Source of the DNA: a bacterium ADurb.Bin236
Lineage (GTDB): Bacteria > UBP15 > UBA6099
Length of the DNA: 47,978 nucleotides
Assembly (NCBI GenBank): GCA_002069885.1
Contig: MWCD01000029.1
Location: forward strand, 1-47,978
Direction of reading: 5' to 3'
The notes beneath the pieces were generated by a model. The model was not told the origin of the DNA, searched no databases, and saw only the letters and a list, made by a program, of their open reading frames with translations. The position numbers and the translations under genes were made by a program. This document shows positions 7,301-15,048 of this stretch, piece by piece; position 1 is the first letter of the stretch; every line of letters begins with the position of its first letter.

Positions 7301-8899
7301 TTTGAAATCCTTCGGGTCTGTGGAAACTTTGACAGCATCCAGCAGGGAAATAATCTGATCTTTTTCCTTCTTGATCGTTTCCTCGGCAACCTGAACGACG
7401 GCTTCCTTGGTGACTTTCTTACCGATCTCTTCTTTGAAGTTTTTCTCCAGCGCTTTAACGAGGTGTTCCTTGGTTTTGAGAATCGGAAGATTGAATTTCT
7501 TTTTCGCCTCGATGAGCGCCTGCCCGGAAAGCCCGCTGTGGTCCACACCGGGTTCCAGCACATCGAGGATGTCGATCACTTCCTGTTTTGTGAGATTGAG
7601 GGAAATACCTTTTTCCTGCGCCAGTTCTTTGAGCTTCGACACCGGCATCGTCCCGAAATCCGGCATCGATTCCTGTTTTGCTTTTGCCTTCAACAGATCG
7701 ATCAGATCGTCTTTGCTGCGCAGAGCGGCGATTTTATGTTCTTTTATAAGAGCCTGCAGGTCCTTGCCCGACAGGTGCGAGAAGTCCGTTCCCGTTTTCT
7801 TTTTGAGGATATCGAGAAAATCGGTCTTAGTTCGGGCGATGGAGATGCCGTTCGCCTTGGCCTGATCCTGGAGCTGCTTTATTGTGAGCTTGTCCCATTC
7901 GCCTTTTGAAATGAATTGCCCGATCTTAATCGCATCGGACTGTTTTTCCTTTGCCATATCCTCGATTGTCTGCGGCGGCAGGATGCAGGCGGCTTCCGCC
8001 GGCGCGGCTACGACTCCGAGATTCTTTGCACCACATATCTCGGACGGATAGGCATTCAGTATTTGACACCTGCAGTGGGGATGTGCCGGGATGTTCGGCA
8101 CTTTATCAATCGGGAATATCTTTCCGTCCAGCTCGCGGCACACGGGACACTCGCGCTCGTCGCCCACGGCCATCCATTCGACTTTCGTCACGCCGACCGT
8201 GTTGTAAAACTTCATGCGCCCCTGATTGTGGGCGCGGAGCGTTTCCGTCCGGGCTATCATCTCCATCCGGTACTGCGCCGTCTTGAAAACGGTTTTTCCG
8301 GCCTTGCGGAACTCTTCGGGGTCTTTGACCACGCGCCCGATGTCTTTCGCGATCTCCGGGACACTGCGGCCGGAGGCGATGCCCGTCTGGATCGCGCGAT
8401 TGATCCCGTCAGTCAACTCGCGGGAAACATCCCCTGCGAGTTGCACGTTGTAGTTGGCCATGAAATCCAGCGCGTCTTTATCAATCAGCGTGAAGATGTT
8501 GCTGCCGGTTTGTTTGATGCCCTCTGGTGTGAGATCGCGGTAAAACGGCATCTGGGCCCGGACAAGATCGCCGATGCCGCTGTGGATGCCCGACCGGTAA
8601 CTCTCTTTGACAGCAGTTTTCATAATGAGCGAGTGCTCGTCCCGGACGGTTCGAATGTGTTCCCTGATTTGCTGTTGGAGCTTTTTAAGGGATGCCTGAT
8701 TGATTGCCTTTCCCTCGGGCAGTGAACCAAGGTTCGCGTAATAAAGCAGGCTCGCTTTGACGTCCTTTTCGGAACGCTGAAGCGATTCCAGGACGCGAGC
8801 GATCGTCTGCTCGGAATAAAGGTCGCGCTCATGCAGAGACACGAGCGTCGCCTCGACTATCCGGTCGCGGAGTGTTTTTTCAACAGCTACTGCCCGCAT
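4355..8899 (-). CDS. Giant head-morphogenesis protein with SAP-like repeats, HipA/PI-kinase-like and ART-like domains
   Basis: The start at 8899 is chosen because GGAAGG lies six bases upstream; the protein is 1514 residues. An upstream in-frame extension would run far into the portal gene. Residues 1-280 match the SPP1 gp7/Mu F-like minor head family, ending in the diagnostic ECPVCRELDG (C251, C254) and HPHCRC (from H273). Residues about 340-495, plus a fifth copy near 585, hold five SAP-like helix-extension-helix repeats of the form LxxLxxxAKxxGIxxxxTKxxLIxxL. A proline-rich linker lies near 641-661. Next comes a HipA/PI-kinase-like domain (665-890) with GDEWLFKP, the catalytic-loop-like SNHDAHAKQF (N801-H805) and GIDKGQTF (D821). 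The C-terminus (1340-1405) has LYHNVT (H1345) and GGASYFFTR, resembling an ADP-ribosyltransferase core. Usual family members have 250-550 residues. The protein is probably carried in the virion and possibly delivered with the DNA. Confidence 0.85.
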   Translation of the reverse strand: MRAVAVEKTLRDRIVEATLVSLHERDLYSEQTIARVLESLQRSEKDVKASLLYYANLGSLPEGKAINQASLKKLQQQIREHIRTVRDEHSLIMKTAVKESYRSGIHSGIGDLVRAQMPFYRDLTPEGIKQTGSNIFTLIDKDALDFMANYNVQLAGDVSRELTDGINRAIQTGIASGRSVPEIAKDIGRVVKDPEEFRKAGKTVFKTAQYRMEMIARTETLRAHNQGRMKFYNTVGVTKVEWMAVGDERECPVCRELDGKIFPIDKVPNIPAHPHCRCQILNAYPSEICGAKNLGVVAAPAEAACILPPQTIEDMAKEKQSDAIKIGQFISKGEWDKLTIKQLQDQAKANGISIARTKTDFLDILKKKTGTDFSHLSGKDLQALIKEHKIAALRSKDDLIDLLKAKAKQESMPDFGTMPVSKLKELAQEKGISLNLTKQEVIDILDVLEPGVDHSGLSGQALIEAKKKFNLPILKTKEHLVKALEKNFKEEIGKKVTKEAVVQVAEETIKKEKDQIISLLDAVKVSTDPKDFKTVLSAIKDAESYLGNGGFSVDDAYLKEKAAEIAKKKAEFKAKIQVMGSKDLKDLAKQSKITHWQWGSKDDFIALFTETDDAAIQAAKNSIETKWAKWAEKYGKKPAAGVQAPQPKAPPKHTPPPEPVAPPVLEKPHADLSSGFAKVDSDWDALDKGNAFKYSKDAKSLGGTHEKYIYVDEHGDEWLFKPTDKFIAHGEEMGYRIARLINPDAVEVRYVELNGRSGSIQRLVKNVKSEASFRDVPIGKLSPSEIEAIQREHILDWLISNHDAHAKQFVRVADDRVIGIDKGQTFKFLGKDRLSISYHPNSMEAEPIYNTLFRAYQNGEIDIDLNAALRVIQRIEKIPDSEYLEIIRPYVEGRFGVKASAAKDEFYRLALERKNNIRRDFEKFYNDLYKARFKSEFRFQDDVKTIKKLSGEDEAILRDAQIMKGQGKAMRLDVDDIEDQNALVFTQKNLQGKEETVVQFKLRPESERKLLDALGEKGTALKGLATGDTLPEDTFYDKILSGVKTVNHHVDSGDFKYNADTLDEIRKILPDLEKLAKSGKTESIRDMAEEYRKTCESVLDAAKNNKKIAVKFDQYTAKKNLIAQEAKPEPKKAGFRFQRTNIKMDQRQCRGGDIHVVKSDTDLNSIFGRSSGFGRGVQYRIELDDGVVMDYRPWDSANPYAVQGQVEIRVTGKIADPERFEAILDRLDQLGINSVPASAEDAEIMYLQKQAYLLKKDSSAAWKKMSQKLDSSNATKAERIQVMRKFWADELGVDDVTKIPGYDPTGKYELGFKDPTRRAGYRHQLRFDLTEEMLDRELKGYGLYHNVTDNGDVEDLVKTVLENNGNMVSTVEKIRIGVKPGGMSPTSDMGTGGASYFFTRVRKLPASGRGSTGLYFKKRLLRRMDAITYDHDAFGKVVGDYVRRRRLTSIDDYKRLASGGRSDETIFKYTVSLVDEIDVIKTSNASQRAKVIELFKKKGFSKLPDGRKIEEVVL

Positions 8900-10419
8900 C
8901 CGCATCCTTCCTTTGCGCGTTTTCTTTCGAACGAGGTGCATGCGCGGGAATCGAACCGAGTGTCCCGGTTGTTCGCGTCGCACCAGTTGTTTTCATCGTC
9001 GAAAAACTCACACTCGTCACAGATTGTGTCGAACTCCACCGAACCGGTGGCCATGGGCGGCCTGTAACTCCAGTCGGCGGTCGCCGGTTTGTTCTTTTCC
9101 TTATCCAGCCCGAGTTTCTCCTGCGCGACACCAACGGACATGATACCGGCGTTAACCATTTCGATGATGAGCTTCGGATCGGTGACCGATATGGATTGTT
9201 TCGACTCCGTTTCGGTTTGTGAAGCCTCCACTTCGGGATTGAGGTCCATCTTGATCTGAAGGCTGTTCTTCGAGATGAGTTTGCGGTCGTAAAGTTCAAT
9301 GTATAGTTTTTTGAGATCAACCTCGTTCGTCAGATCGAGATCGTTGAATATGTAATTGATGCTCTTTTCCTCGTATCCCTTGAGCTTCTGCCAGTCCGAA
9401 AATATCCAGTTCAGAATATCGCGGGCGACCTGTTTGATTTCCTTCAGCATGACAATCATTTTCTGCATGCCGATGGACGCAGTTGCGAAGTTCGGGCCGT
9501 CCCCGGTGATCAGGGACTTCGCAAGGCCGAGCGCGATTATGATGTCCTCTTTGATTTCCTTGATCTTCTTTTCCGTGTCCAGCACCTGTCCCTCGGTGCC
9601 GTATGTCTCTGCTTTCACATAGAACGGCACGACCAAACCGGCTTTCAAATCCATGCGATTCAACATGTCGCGCACGGTGTTGAGCGTTCTCTGATCCGGC
9701 ACGATGGTCTTCTGTCCGAATTGCCCGCCAACCTGAATGAACCGAAGCGGCGTGGTCCATCGTTTGGCAACGGCGCGTTCGGCACTCCGGTAATCCCTTA
9801 AGAGCTCAATGGATTCAAACGCCGTGACAACCATCGAATTCCCTCGAGGTGAGTAGGACGGCGCGTTCCATTTGATATGAAGTGTCTGTTCGAGTGGCAA
9901 ATCAATCGGCTCGCCGCTGCCCGGAGTCTCCGCCGTTTGCTTCGCCTCCACGAGTTTTCCGTTTTCGTATTTCACCTTCACGCTTATCGGATTTACACAA
10001 ACAATTTCCTCGATGTCTTTTCCGTCCTGTGTAGGGCGTTTGAAACACACGGTTTCACCTTTGACGAGACACTGAAGGACGCTATCTTTGATGAGCTTGT
10101 TCAATTGAACCCGTTCTGCGAATTCGCGGGCTTCCCATTTCACATCCTCGTCGTCACAGTTGAACTGGATTTCATCGCCGATTGCGAACGTTCGCCATGA
10201 ATTAATCGCGTTCTGGACAATGGGTTCCTCGACGTAGAACTGCCACGCCTTGGTCGCGCGCTCCTCAAAAGTTTTCGGAATAGCATCACTCACGTTCTGT
10301 GCGCTGAACGCGGACGCGCTCATTTCGGCTGCGGTCGCCATATTCGGGGTGATGATAGACAGCCCCGTGGTGCGATTGCCACCTCTGCGACGATTGTTGT
10401 TTCCGTTTTTCTTTTCCAA
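8887..10419 (-). CDS. Phage portal protein
   Basis: A 510-residue protein between the large terminase and the head-morphogenesis protein, the standard portal position. It has the portal-type layout: N-terminal FYVEEPIVQNAINSWRTFAIG, a beta-rich wing, then GNSMVVTAFESIELLRDY and an acidic helical stem region (DTEKKIKEIKEDIIIALGLA). The ring-forming portal is the DNA gateway and docking site for terminase. The start is a TTG at 10419, with GGGG about seven bases upstream; the next methionine lies 26 residues in. The last 45 residues are unusually Cys-rich (CDECEFF, a single C, then GCGCGQ), which suggests a metal-binding tail. The stop overlaps the start of the next gene by 13 bases. Confidence 0.85.
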   Translation of the reverse strand: MEKKNGNNNRRRGGNRTTGLSIITPNMATAAEMSASAFSAQNVSDAIPKTFEERATKAWQFYVEEPIVQNAINSWRTFAIGDEIQFNCDDEDVKWEAREFAERVQLNKLIKDSVLQCLVKGETVCFKRPTQDGKDIEEIVCVNPISVKVKYENGKLVEAKQTAETPGSGEPIDLPLEQTLHIKWNAPSYSPRGNSMVVTAFESIELLRDYRSAERAVAKRWTTPLRFIQVGGQFGQKTIVPDQRTLNTVRDMLNRMDLKAGLVVPFYVKAETYGTEGQVLDTEKKIKEIKEDIIIALGLAKSLITGDGPNFATASIGMQKMIVMLKEIKQVARDILNWIFSDWQKLKGYEEKSINYIFNDLDLTNEVDLKKLYIELYDRKLISKNSLQIKMDLNPEVEASQTETESKQSISVTDPKLIIEMVNAGIMSVGVAQEKLGLDKEKNKPATADWSYRPPMATGSVEFDTICDECEFFDDENNWCDANNRDTRFDSRACTSFERKRAKEGCGCGQ

Positions 10420-10440
10420 TCGGTTACCCCGACGCTTCGA

Positions 10441-11973
10441 TTAATTAAAAATCGCGTTGGTCATCACTGGCAGCGGCAGTTCCGACACCCCGCCGAGCCC
10501 ATCAAGACGTTCCTGCTCCCGAATCATCACAGCGCACCGGACGGCGTCCACGATATGGTCGTTGCCCTTTGAGTAAATGACCTGTCCGGTCTTCATCGAA
10601 TATGTGTGTGTCGTGAACTGACTTTCGATCTCCACATCTGATGCCGGAAGTATCAGTTGCCGCGACTGGAACCCCTTGTTGATCAGGCTCGTCATGTATT
10701 CCTTGCATTTCTTTTTGATTTCCTGCCCGTCGTTCTCGCCGATCACGACGGCGCTTCCGAAGTTGTATCCGCGAAGCCGGGGCGCGAGATTCAGTTCCTT
10801 GTATTTATTGAGTGCAGTCAACTCCTGAACCACGGAAAGGCCGTTGCCGCCTGCATCAACGCCGATGCCCGCGGGATTGAGATATCCATCCAACAGAGCG
10901 ATTGCCTGGGCAATATGAGGATAGGCCACGCGCTCCATGTGAATGCGGCGCACAAGACGCAGAACAGCTTTTTCATTTTCCGACGTCTCCCTGAAAATCA
11001 CGATTTCGGTCGGGTCGGCTGTGTAACCGAGGTCGCCGCCGATCCAGAACAATCCATCCAGCGGCGAGAGATCGAGGAGCATGTCGAGCCTCTCGGCCAG
11101 TTCTTCCTCTGTATCACAATCTTTCAACTCGTCACCGGTGATGTCGATACACATATACTCCGGCACTTCCTGCCGACAGATGGTGAGATGTTCGAGGTTG
11201 AACGCGCCGTAGCTCGGACGCCCGTGTTCTCCGGCCACCTCATGCTGCCACCCGGCAGTGTCCCGTCCGCCATAAAATTCAATGAGTTCATCCTCGCGCT
11301 CCGGCGTCCAGTTCGGGTTGAGCCATGACGGCCATCTGAAGACCTTCCATTTCTTCGAATGCGTGAGGCGGTAATATGTCGTGTCACGCAGACCGTTCGG
11401 TGTCGAGTAAATCCGCATCCTGCCGCCAGCCTTGAGACATTGTCTGAGCGCTTTCCATGCCTTTTCCGAAAGCCACGCGCCCTCGTCGACAAGAACCAAT
11501 TCAACATGGAGTGACCGGAACGGATCGCCGTAAGCGCCAGCGGGCCGAAAATAAATCACGGAGCCGTTCGTGAACTCTATCTTGAAGTAAGGCTTCCGGG
11601 TGATCTTCGGGCGTCCTTGCGCATTAATCGCGATGCTCGACTGGAGGTCGGCGTTGTTCTCGATCTGGAATTCCACTTCCTCGACGATGGTGTCGACCGG
11701 GCCCTGATGCGGTGCGGCCACCAGAACGGAACCGCCTCTTCTCACGAACGCATGATGAAGAGCCAGCGTTGCGATGTCGACCGTCTTGCCGGAGTCGCGC
11801 CCGTCGAGATGGATGATGTTTGTCGCCGGACATTCCAGGTCTTCATTCTGATGCGACCAATAGCGGCGCGCGCCGCCGTCGCGGTCTTTGAGGTAGTGTT
11901 CACCCCAGAGCCGCGGGTTCCTCAGAATGCGCCCGATGGCGCGATGGTCGTTCGGCATTTCTACTGTATTCAA
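10441..11973 (-). CDS. Terminase large subunit (TerL)
   Basis: A 510-residue packaging motor and headful or cos nuclease. The ATPase part has Walker A GRDSGKT (58-64) and Walker B ELVLVDEGAW (D163, E164) followed by the coupling motif YSTPNG. The C-terminal RNase H-like nuclease shows its acidic residues in GGDLGYTADPTEI, GIGVDAGGNG and NDHIVDAVR. The start is probably TTG at 11973 with AGGAGA four bases upstream; the ATG five codons later lacks a ribosome site. It leads the structural operon (terL, portal, head protein) and diverges from the plus-strand recombinase cassette, so a late promoter should lie in 11974-12171, though I cannot identify one. Confidence 0.95.
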   Translation of the reverse strand: MNTVEMPNDHRAIGRILRNPRLWGEHYLKDRDGGARRYWSHQNEDLECPATNIIHLDGRDSGKTVDIATLALHHAFVRRGGSVLVAAPHQGPVDTIVEEVEFQIENNADLQSSIAINAQGRPKITRKPYFKIEFTNGSVIYFRPAGAYGDPFRSLHVELVLVDEGAWLSEKAWKALRQCLKAGGRMRIYSTPNGLRDTTYYRLTHSKKWKVFRWPSWLNPNWTPEREDELIEFYGGRDTAGWQHEVAGEHGRPSYGAFNLEHLTICRQEVPEYMCIDITGDELKDCDTEEELAERLDMLLDLSPLDGLFWIGGDLGYTADPTEIVIFRETSENEKAVLRLVRRIHMERVAYPHIAQAIALLDGYLNPAGIGVDAGGNGLSVVQELTALNKYKELNLAPRLRGYNFGSAVVIGENDGQEIKKKCKEYMTSLINKGFQSRQLILPASDVEIESQFTTHTYSMKTGQVIYSKGNDHIVDAVRCAVMIREQERLDGLGGVSELPLPVMTNAIFN

Positions 11974-12171
11974 TGCGTCTCCTGAAGGTCTTTTTACCTA
12001 TGAAAAGCGCGTCCCCGGATTGCCCCAAATCTTTTTTTTGTAATTGGCTTGGCTTTCCGGCAACCGCACCGCTTAATGTGACCTGCGATTACAACGAAAG
12101 GAGGCGAAAAAGCGGTTTTACAAACGGGTCGAAACCCGGCGAATCAAAACAAACAAAGGAGGCCATTCAAC

Positions 12172-12570
12172 ATGGCAACGAAAGCGAAAGAGATCACATT
12201 TGAAAAAGCAATCCCCGCATTCCTCAAGCACTTGACGGACGAGGGCAAGAACGAGCGCACGGTCGAAGTTTACGGACGGTGCCTCGAGAACGTTTCCACC
12301 CACTTCGGCGCGGACAAGCAGCTCGGCAAACTCACCCCGGCGACCATCGGAACATTCTTCAAGTCCGACGCGCTCCTCAAAAAGCCTAACGGCAAGGCAA
12401 AGAGCGAAATCACGGTCACCCAGAACAAGCGCGTGTTCCGCATGATGCTCGTCTGGGCGCAGGACAAGGGATACCTCACGGAAGTCCCGCTCCCGAAATC
12501 CGAGATGAAGAAAGGACGCGCACAGGATGGAAACGACGCCGATGCCGCTGACGCTCCGCAGAGCGAGTGA
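12172..12570 (+). CDS. Stand-alone core-binding (SAM-like) domain of a tyrosine recombinase
   Basis: A 132-residue protein with GGAGG ten bases before the ATG. The pattern FEKAIPAFLKHLTDEGKNERTVEVYGRCLENVSTHFG and the later KRVFRMMLVWAQDKGYL are typical of the N-terminal four-helix core-binding domain of phage integrases, which clamps DNA. No catalytic domain follows: the ORF ends in an Asp/Ala-rich tail, and the next gene starts 44 bases before its stop in another frame. That gene already has its own core-binding domain, so this is not simply a frameshifted N-terminus. It may be a DNA-binding accessory factor, a decoy that modulates recombination, or a decayed second integrase. Confidence 0.75.
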   Translation: MATKAKEITFEKAIPAFLKHLTDEGKNERTVEVYGRCLENVSTHFGADKQLGKLTPATIGTFFKSDALLKKPNGKAKSEITVTQNKRVFRMMLVWAQDKGYLTEVPLPKSEMKKGRAQDGNDADAADAPQSE

Positions 12571-13441
12571 ACTCTTCGAGACTAAACTGCGAGCTGACGG
12601 GCGTTCACCACACACGGTGTCGTCATACCTCCGAGACCTCGGGCAATTGGAGCGGTTCATCACGAGCCGTCTCCAATGCCCGGAGGTCGCCGGAGTTACG
12701 CCGGATATATTGAACGAGTTCATCGTGTCCCCGGAGGTGACCCGCATGCCGGGCGGCGGTCTTAAGACTGAAGGTTCTGTAAACAAGGTGAAGACCTCGT
12801 TGAAATCCTTCTTTAACTGGCTCGCCGCTTCCGGCCACAACCCATCCAATCCAGCCTCCTCAATGCGCATCCGGCACATCGAACGACCCGCGCCGGATGT
12901 TCTCACGGATGTCGAGAAAAAGAAACTGCTCAAGGCTATTTCGAATACTCGCGGGAAGAAAGCCTTCCGGGACTTAGCCATCGTCAGTCTCTTCCTCAAC
13001 ACCGGCATCCGCGTCTCCGAACTGGTCCGTCTTGACGTCGATGACGTGAATCTTGCAGAGAAGAAAATCACTGTCTTTGCCAAGGGAGGACACAAGGGGA
13101 TTCGTTTTCTGAACGCCCACAGCCGGAGAAATATTGAAGTGTATCTGAAACAACGCCGGAAGATGCCGGTGGCAACCCGCGCGTTGTTCATAAGCAATCA
13201 GGGACGCCGCTTGTCCGTCCGTCAGGTGCAACGCTCTTTCAACGAGTGGCTTGCCGCCGCCGGAATCGAGAAGAATATTTCCGTCCACGGTCTGCGGCAT
13301 ACATTCGCCACCAGTCTGCTCGAGCGCACCGGAAACCTCGCGCTTGTCCAGCAGAGTCTCGGACACCGGCACATTTCGACGACAACCATCTACGCCCATG
13401 TGCCGTCCGAAGCCCTGCAAGAAGCGATGGAAACCATCTGA
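12527..13441 (+). CDS. Tyrosine recombinase/integrase (XerC/D-like)
   Basis: A 304-residue site-specific recombinase. The N-terminal core-binding domain (about 8-118) includes SPHTVSSYLRDL; the catalytic domain (122-304) carries the full active site: R162 in NTGIRVSEL, a lysine in FAKGGHKG (186-190), H254 and R257 in HGLRHTFA, H280 in LGHRH, and the nucleophile Y289 in TTTIYAHV. Length and layout are Xer-like with no long arm-binding domain. The ATG at 12527 lies inside the preceding gene, so the two are translated together. Likely functions are integration and excision of the element or resolution of multimers. A location between terL and the terS-like gene is unusual for a phage integrase. 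Confidence 0.92.
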   Translation: METTPMPLTLRRASELFETKLRADGRSPHTVSSYLRDLGQLERFITSRLQCPEVAGVTPDILNEFIVSPEVTRMPGGGLKTEGSVNKVKTSLKSFFNWLAASGHNPSNPASSMRIRHIERPAPDVLTDVEKKKLLKAISNTRGKKAFRDLAIVSLFLNTGIRVSELVRLDVDDVNLAEKKITVFAKGGHKGIRFLNAHSRRNIEVYLKQRRKMPVATRALFISNQGRRLSVRQVQRSFNEWLAAAGIEKNISVHGLRHTFATSLLERTGNLALVQQSLGHRHISTTTIYAHVPSEALQEAMETI

Positions 13442-13453
13442 AGGGAGCGCCGC

Positions 13454-13771
13454 ATGGAACCATCCATAACTTACGAAACGGAACAGGCGGCTCGGGAACT
13501 TGCAAAGCGGTTCATCCGACCCTACGTCACGCGAGGCGATTCGCTCGAAAACCTCAAGGCCTCTCACATGGGGATGGGTTGCACCGGGGAATCGGTTTGC
13601 ATCGGCGGCTGGATGAACGGGAAGTCCTACACAACGGACTTCATTCTCGTCTCTCATGTCGGCGGTAAGACTGCCAACGTCGCATACAAACTCCGCGACA
13701 TCTTCAATGAGATAATCGGAGAGATAAAGAGCGCCGAAGCCGTCGAAGATTTCAAATTGGAACCGGGGTAG
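13454..13771 (+). CDS. Hypothetical protein, 105 aa
   Basis: Not recognised. The ATG at 13454 follows the recombinase stop by 12 bases with AAGGGA in between, so it is the third gene of the plus-strand cassette. The N-terminus is helical (ETEQAARELAKRFI); the middle has a glycine- and cysteine-containing beta-rich segment (MGMGCTGESVCIGGWMNGK) with two cysteines; the C-terminus is helical and acidic. There is no HTH motif, so an excisionase role is not supported. A strong terminator-like hairpin follows. Confidence 0.6.
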   Translation: MEPSITYETEQAARELAKRFIRPYVTRGDSLENLKASHMGMGCTGESVCIGGWMNGKSYTTDFILVSHVGGKTANVAYKLRDIFNEIIGEIKSAEAVEDFKLEPG

Positions 13772-13801
13772 AACCGTGTCTCGCGCCGACAGGAAAGAAT
13801 T

Positions 13802-13827
13802 AAAGAGGCCGCTTGCCGGTCTCTTTT
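13802..13827 (+). terminator. Rho-independent terminator of the recombinase cassette
   Basis: AAAGAGGCCG (13802-13811) pairs with CGGTCTCTTT (13817-13826), with one G-T pair, around a five-base loop, and runs into TTTTCTCTC. It follows the 105-aa gene by 30 bases on the same strand. A 44-codon GTG ORF starting at 13776 reads through the hairpin and is judged unlikely to be real. Confidence 0.7.
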
Positions 13828-14171
13828 CTCTCTGGGGCGAAAATCGGAAATACCCGTCGCGGGAAAAGACCCCCGCGTTGTTTACCCCTGTAGGGGGTCG
13901 GTCGCTTTGAAATTTCGGTTTTGCCGCGATGCCGATCAATGCTTCGATGTCATCAACAAAACGCGACAGGCGCGAAACGGTGCGCGACCGTGCGCAAACG
14001 GTGCGGTTGCTTTGATTCGGTTATCAAGGTTCAATGTCCGCCGGGGCCGTCCGACCGGGGCGGACTGTTCGGTACTTCTCGTTATGTGTGTTTCTGTGAC
14101 GATGTCAGAGGCTCTGTACTGGATGGTCGGAGGTCTCCGGCACCGTCGTATTTTTCGTCAAATGCGACGCT
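13828..14171. other. Non-coding stretch with inverted repeats beside the recombinase cassette
   Basis: I see no convincing gene. It holds GACCCCC (13868-13874) paired with GGGGGTC (13893-13899), with an alternative inner hairpin ACCCC-TGTA-GGGGG; three tandem 10-bp near-copies of ACGGTGCGC (13978-14004); and GTCCGCC/GGCGGAC (14036-14042/14059-14065). Such symmetric elements next to a tyrosine recombinase could be an attachment or resolution site, or a terminator for the convergent minus-strand gene. There is no U-rich tail, so the latter is weak. Confidence 0.4.
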
Positions 14172-14867
14172 TTACTCCTCAAAGGGCTTGGGTTCATCGG
14201 ACTTTTTTCCATCATCGCCCTCATCAAATGCGACGCTCTTTTTCGATCCTTCGGAAAAGGCGCCGGCGGGGCCAGCCTGTTCCAGGGCCTCTTCCTCTTC
14301 GACCCTCTTCAGAATCGAAGCCGCCCATTCCGCGGGCGTGGTTTTCACGTTGATCGTATCCCCCTCGCGTGCGCTTTTCGTGGCCTTCAAATCCGAGAGA
14401 TGCATCCGAACCATCCGGTCGTAAGCCTCCGCCGCCTTCACGTCGCCGGTTTTAACGGCGCGCCGGAAAAGGATCAGGTTCGTGGCCACCAGTTCCGTGG
14501 CGTAAAAGTCCGAAGACTTATTCAGTTGGAAGTCCTCGTGCATCTGTTTAACCACGGAGAGAAAGTCCTGCCGCTCTTCCGGGGTGAGAATATCGAATGC
14601 CAGGAATCCGTGTTTGAGACCGACCGACAAATCGACACCGAGTTCCTCGGCGGTCTTGTTCAGTTTGTTTTTGTATTTCTGGATAACGTTGGAGTGCCGA
14701 CCGCTCTTGGTCTTTCTCGGCGGATCGTTCGGCGATCTCTTCTTATGAGCGCCGTGGAGCCTGCACACGTTATATCCGTTGACGGCGGGATTCTCACACC
14801 GGCGTCCTGTGCTCTTACTGGTCGCGGTGCACTGCTTTATGTTTTCATTTAACGGTTTGAATGCCAT
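14172..14867 (-). CDS. Zinc-finger protein, probable small terminase subunit
   Basis: A 231-residue protein. The N-terminus has the motif CTATSKSTGRRC followed by VCRLHG, i.e. C-x(n)-GxxC-x(n)-CxxHG, the zinc-binding signature found at the start of many phage small-terminase-like proteins. The rest is helical and charged, with EEEEALEQ and a low-complexity acidic tail. It would recognise phage DNA for TerL, although the recombinase cassette lies between it and terL. The ATG at 14867 has no strong ribosome site. Alternative: an unrelated DNA-binding protein using the same zinc motif. Confidence 0.55.
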   Translation of the reverse strand: MAFKPLNENIKQCTATSKSTGRRCENPAVNGYNVCRLHGAHKKRSPNDPPRKTKSGRHSNVIQKYKNKLNKTAEELGVDLSVGLKHGFLAFDILTPEERQDFLSVVKQMHEDFQLNKSSDFYATELVATNLILFRRAVKTGDVKAAEAYDRMVRMHLSDLKATKSAREGDTINVKTTPAEWAASILKRVEEEEALEQAGPAGAFSEGSKKSVAFDEGDDGKKSDEPKPFEE

Positions 14868-15018
14868 TGTCGTTTACCGATCTATCGTTTCGCTGTGGCG
14901 GGACACCGGAACTGCCGATGGATCGCCGAAAATGAAAATTTCGCTTTTTGTCCGAGTTCCGTCATGTCTGAAAATTTATCCCCCTACTTATATAGGGCCA
15001 CTTTTGGGCATTTTCGTA

Positions 15019-15048
15019 ACCCAAATTTTTATGTACTTAAATTTGGGT
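15019..15048. promoter_or_regulatory. Perfect 10-bp inverted repeat, possible operator
   Basis: ACCCAAATTT (15019-15028) and AAATTTGGGT (15039-15048) are separated by ten bases, so the symmetry centres lie two helical turns apart on one DNA face. It covers the stop of the HTH gene at 15037-15279. No T-run follows on the minus strand, so an operator is favoured over a terminator. Confidence 0.45.

Noticed and set aside
6617-7909. Plus-strand ORF of 430 codons, and similar plus ORFs at 5903-6595 and 7916-8725
   Set aside because: They are antisense to the giant head-protein gene and rich in Arg/Phe/Leu runs produced by the complementary codon pattern.
12118-13197. Minus-strand ORF of 359 codons
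   Set aside because: It is antisense to the recombinase genes, which have a full catalytic residue set and ribosome sites.
13776-13910. 44-codon GTG ORF after the recombinase cassette
   Set aside because: It runs through a strong terminator hairpin and GC-rich inverted repeats and has no family match.
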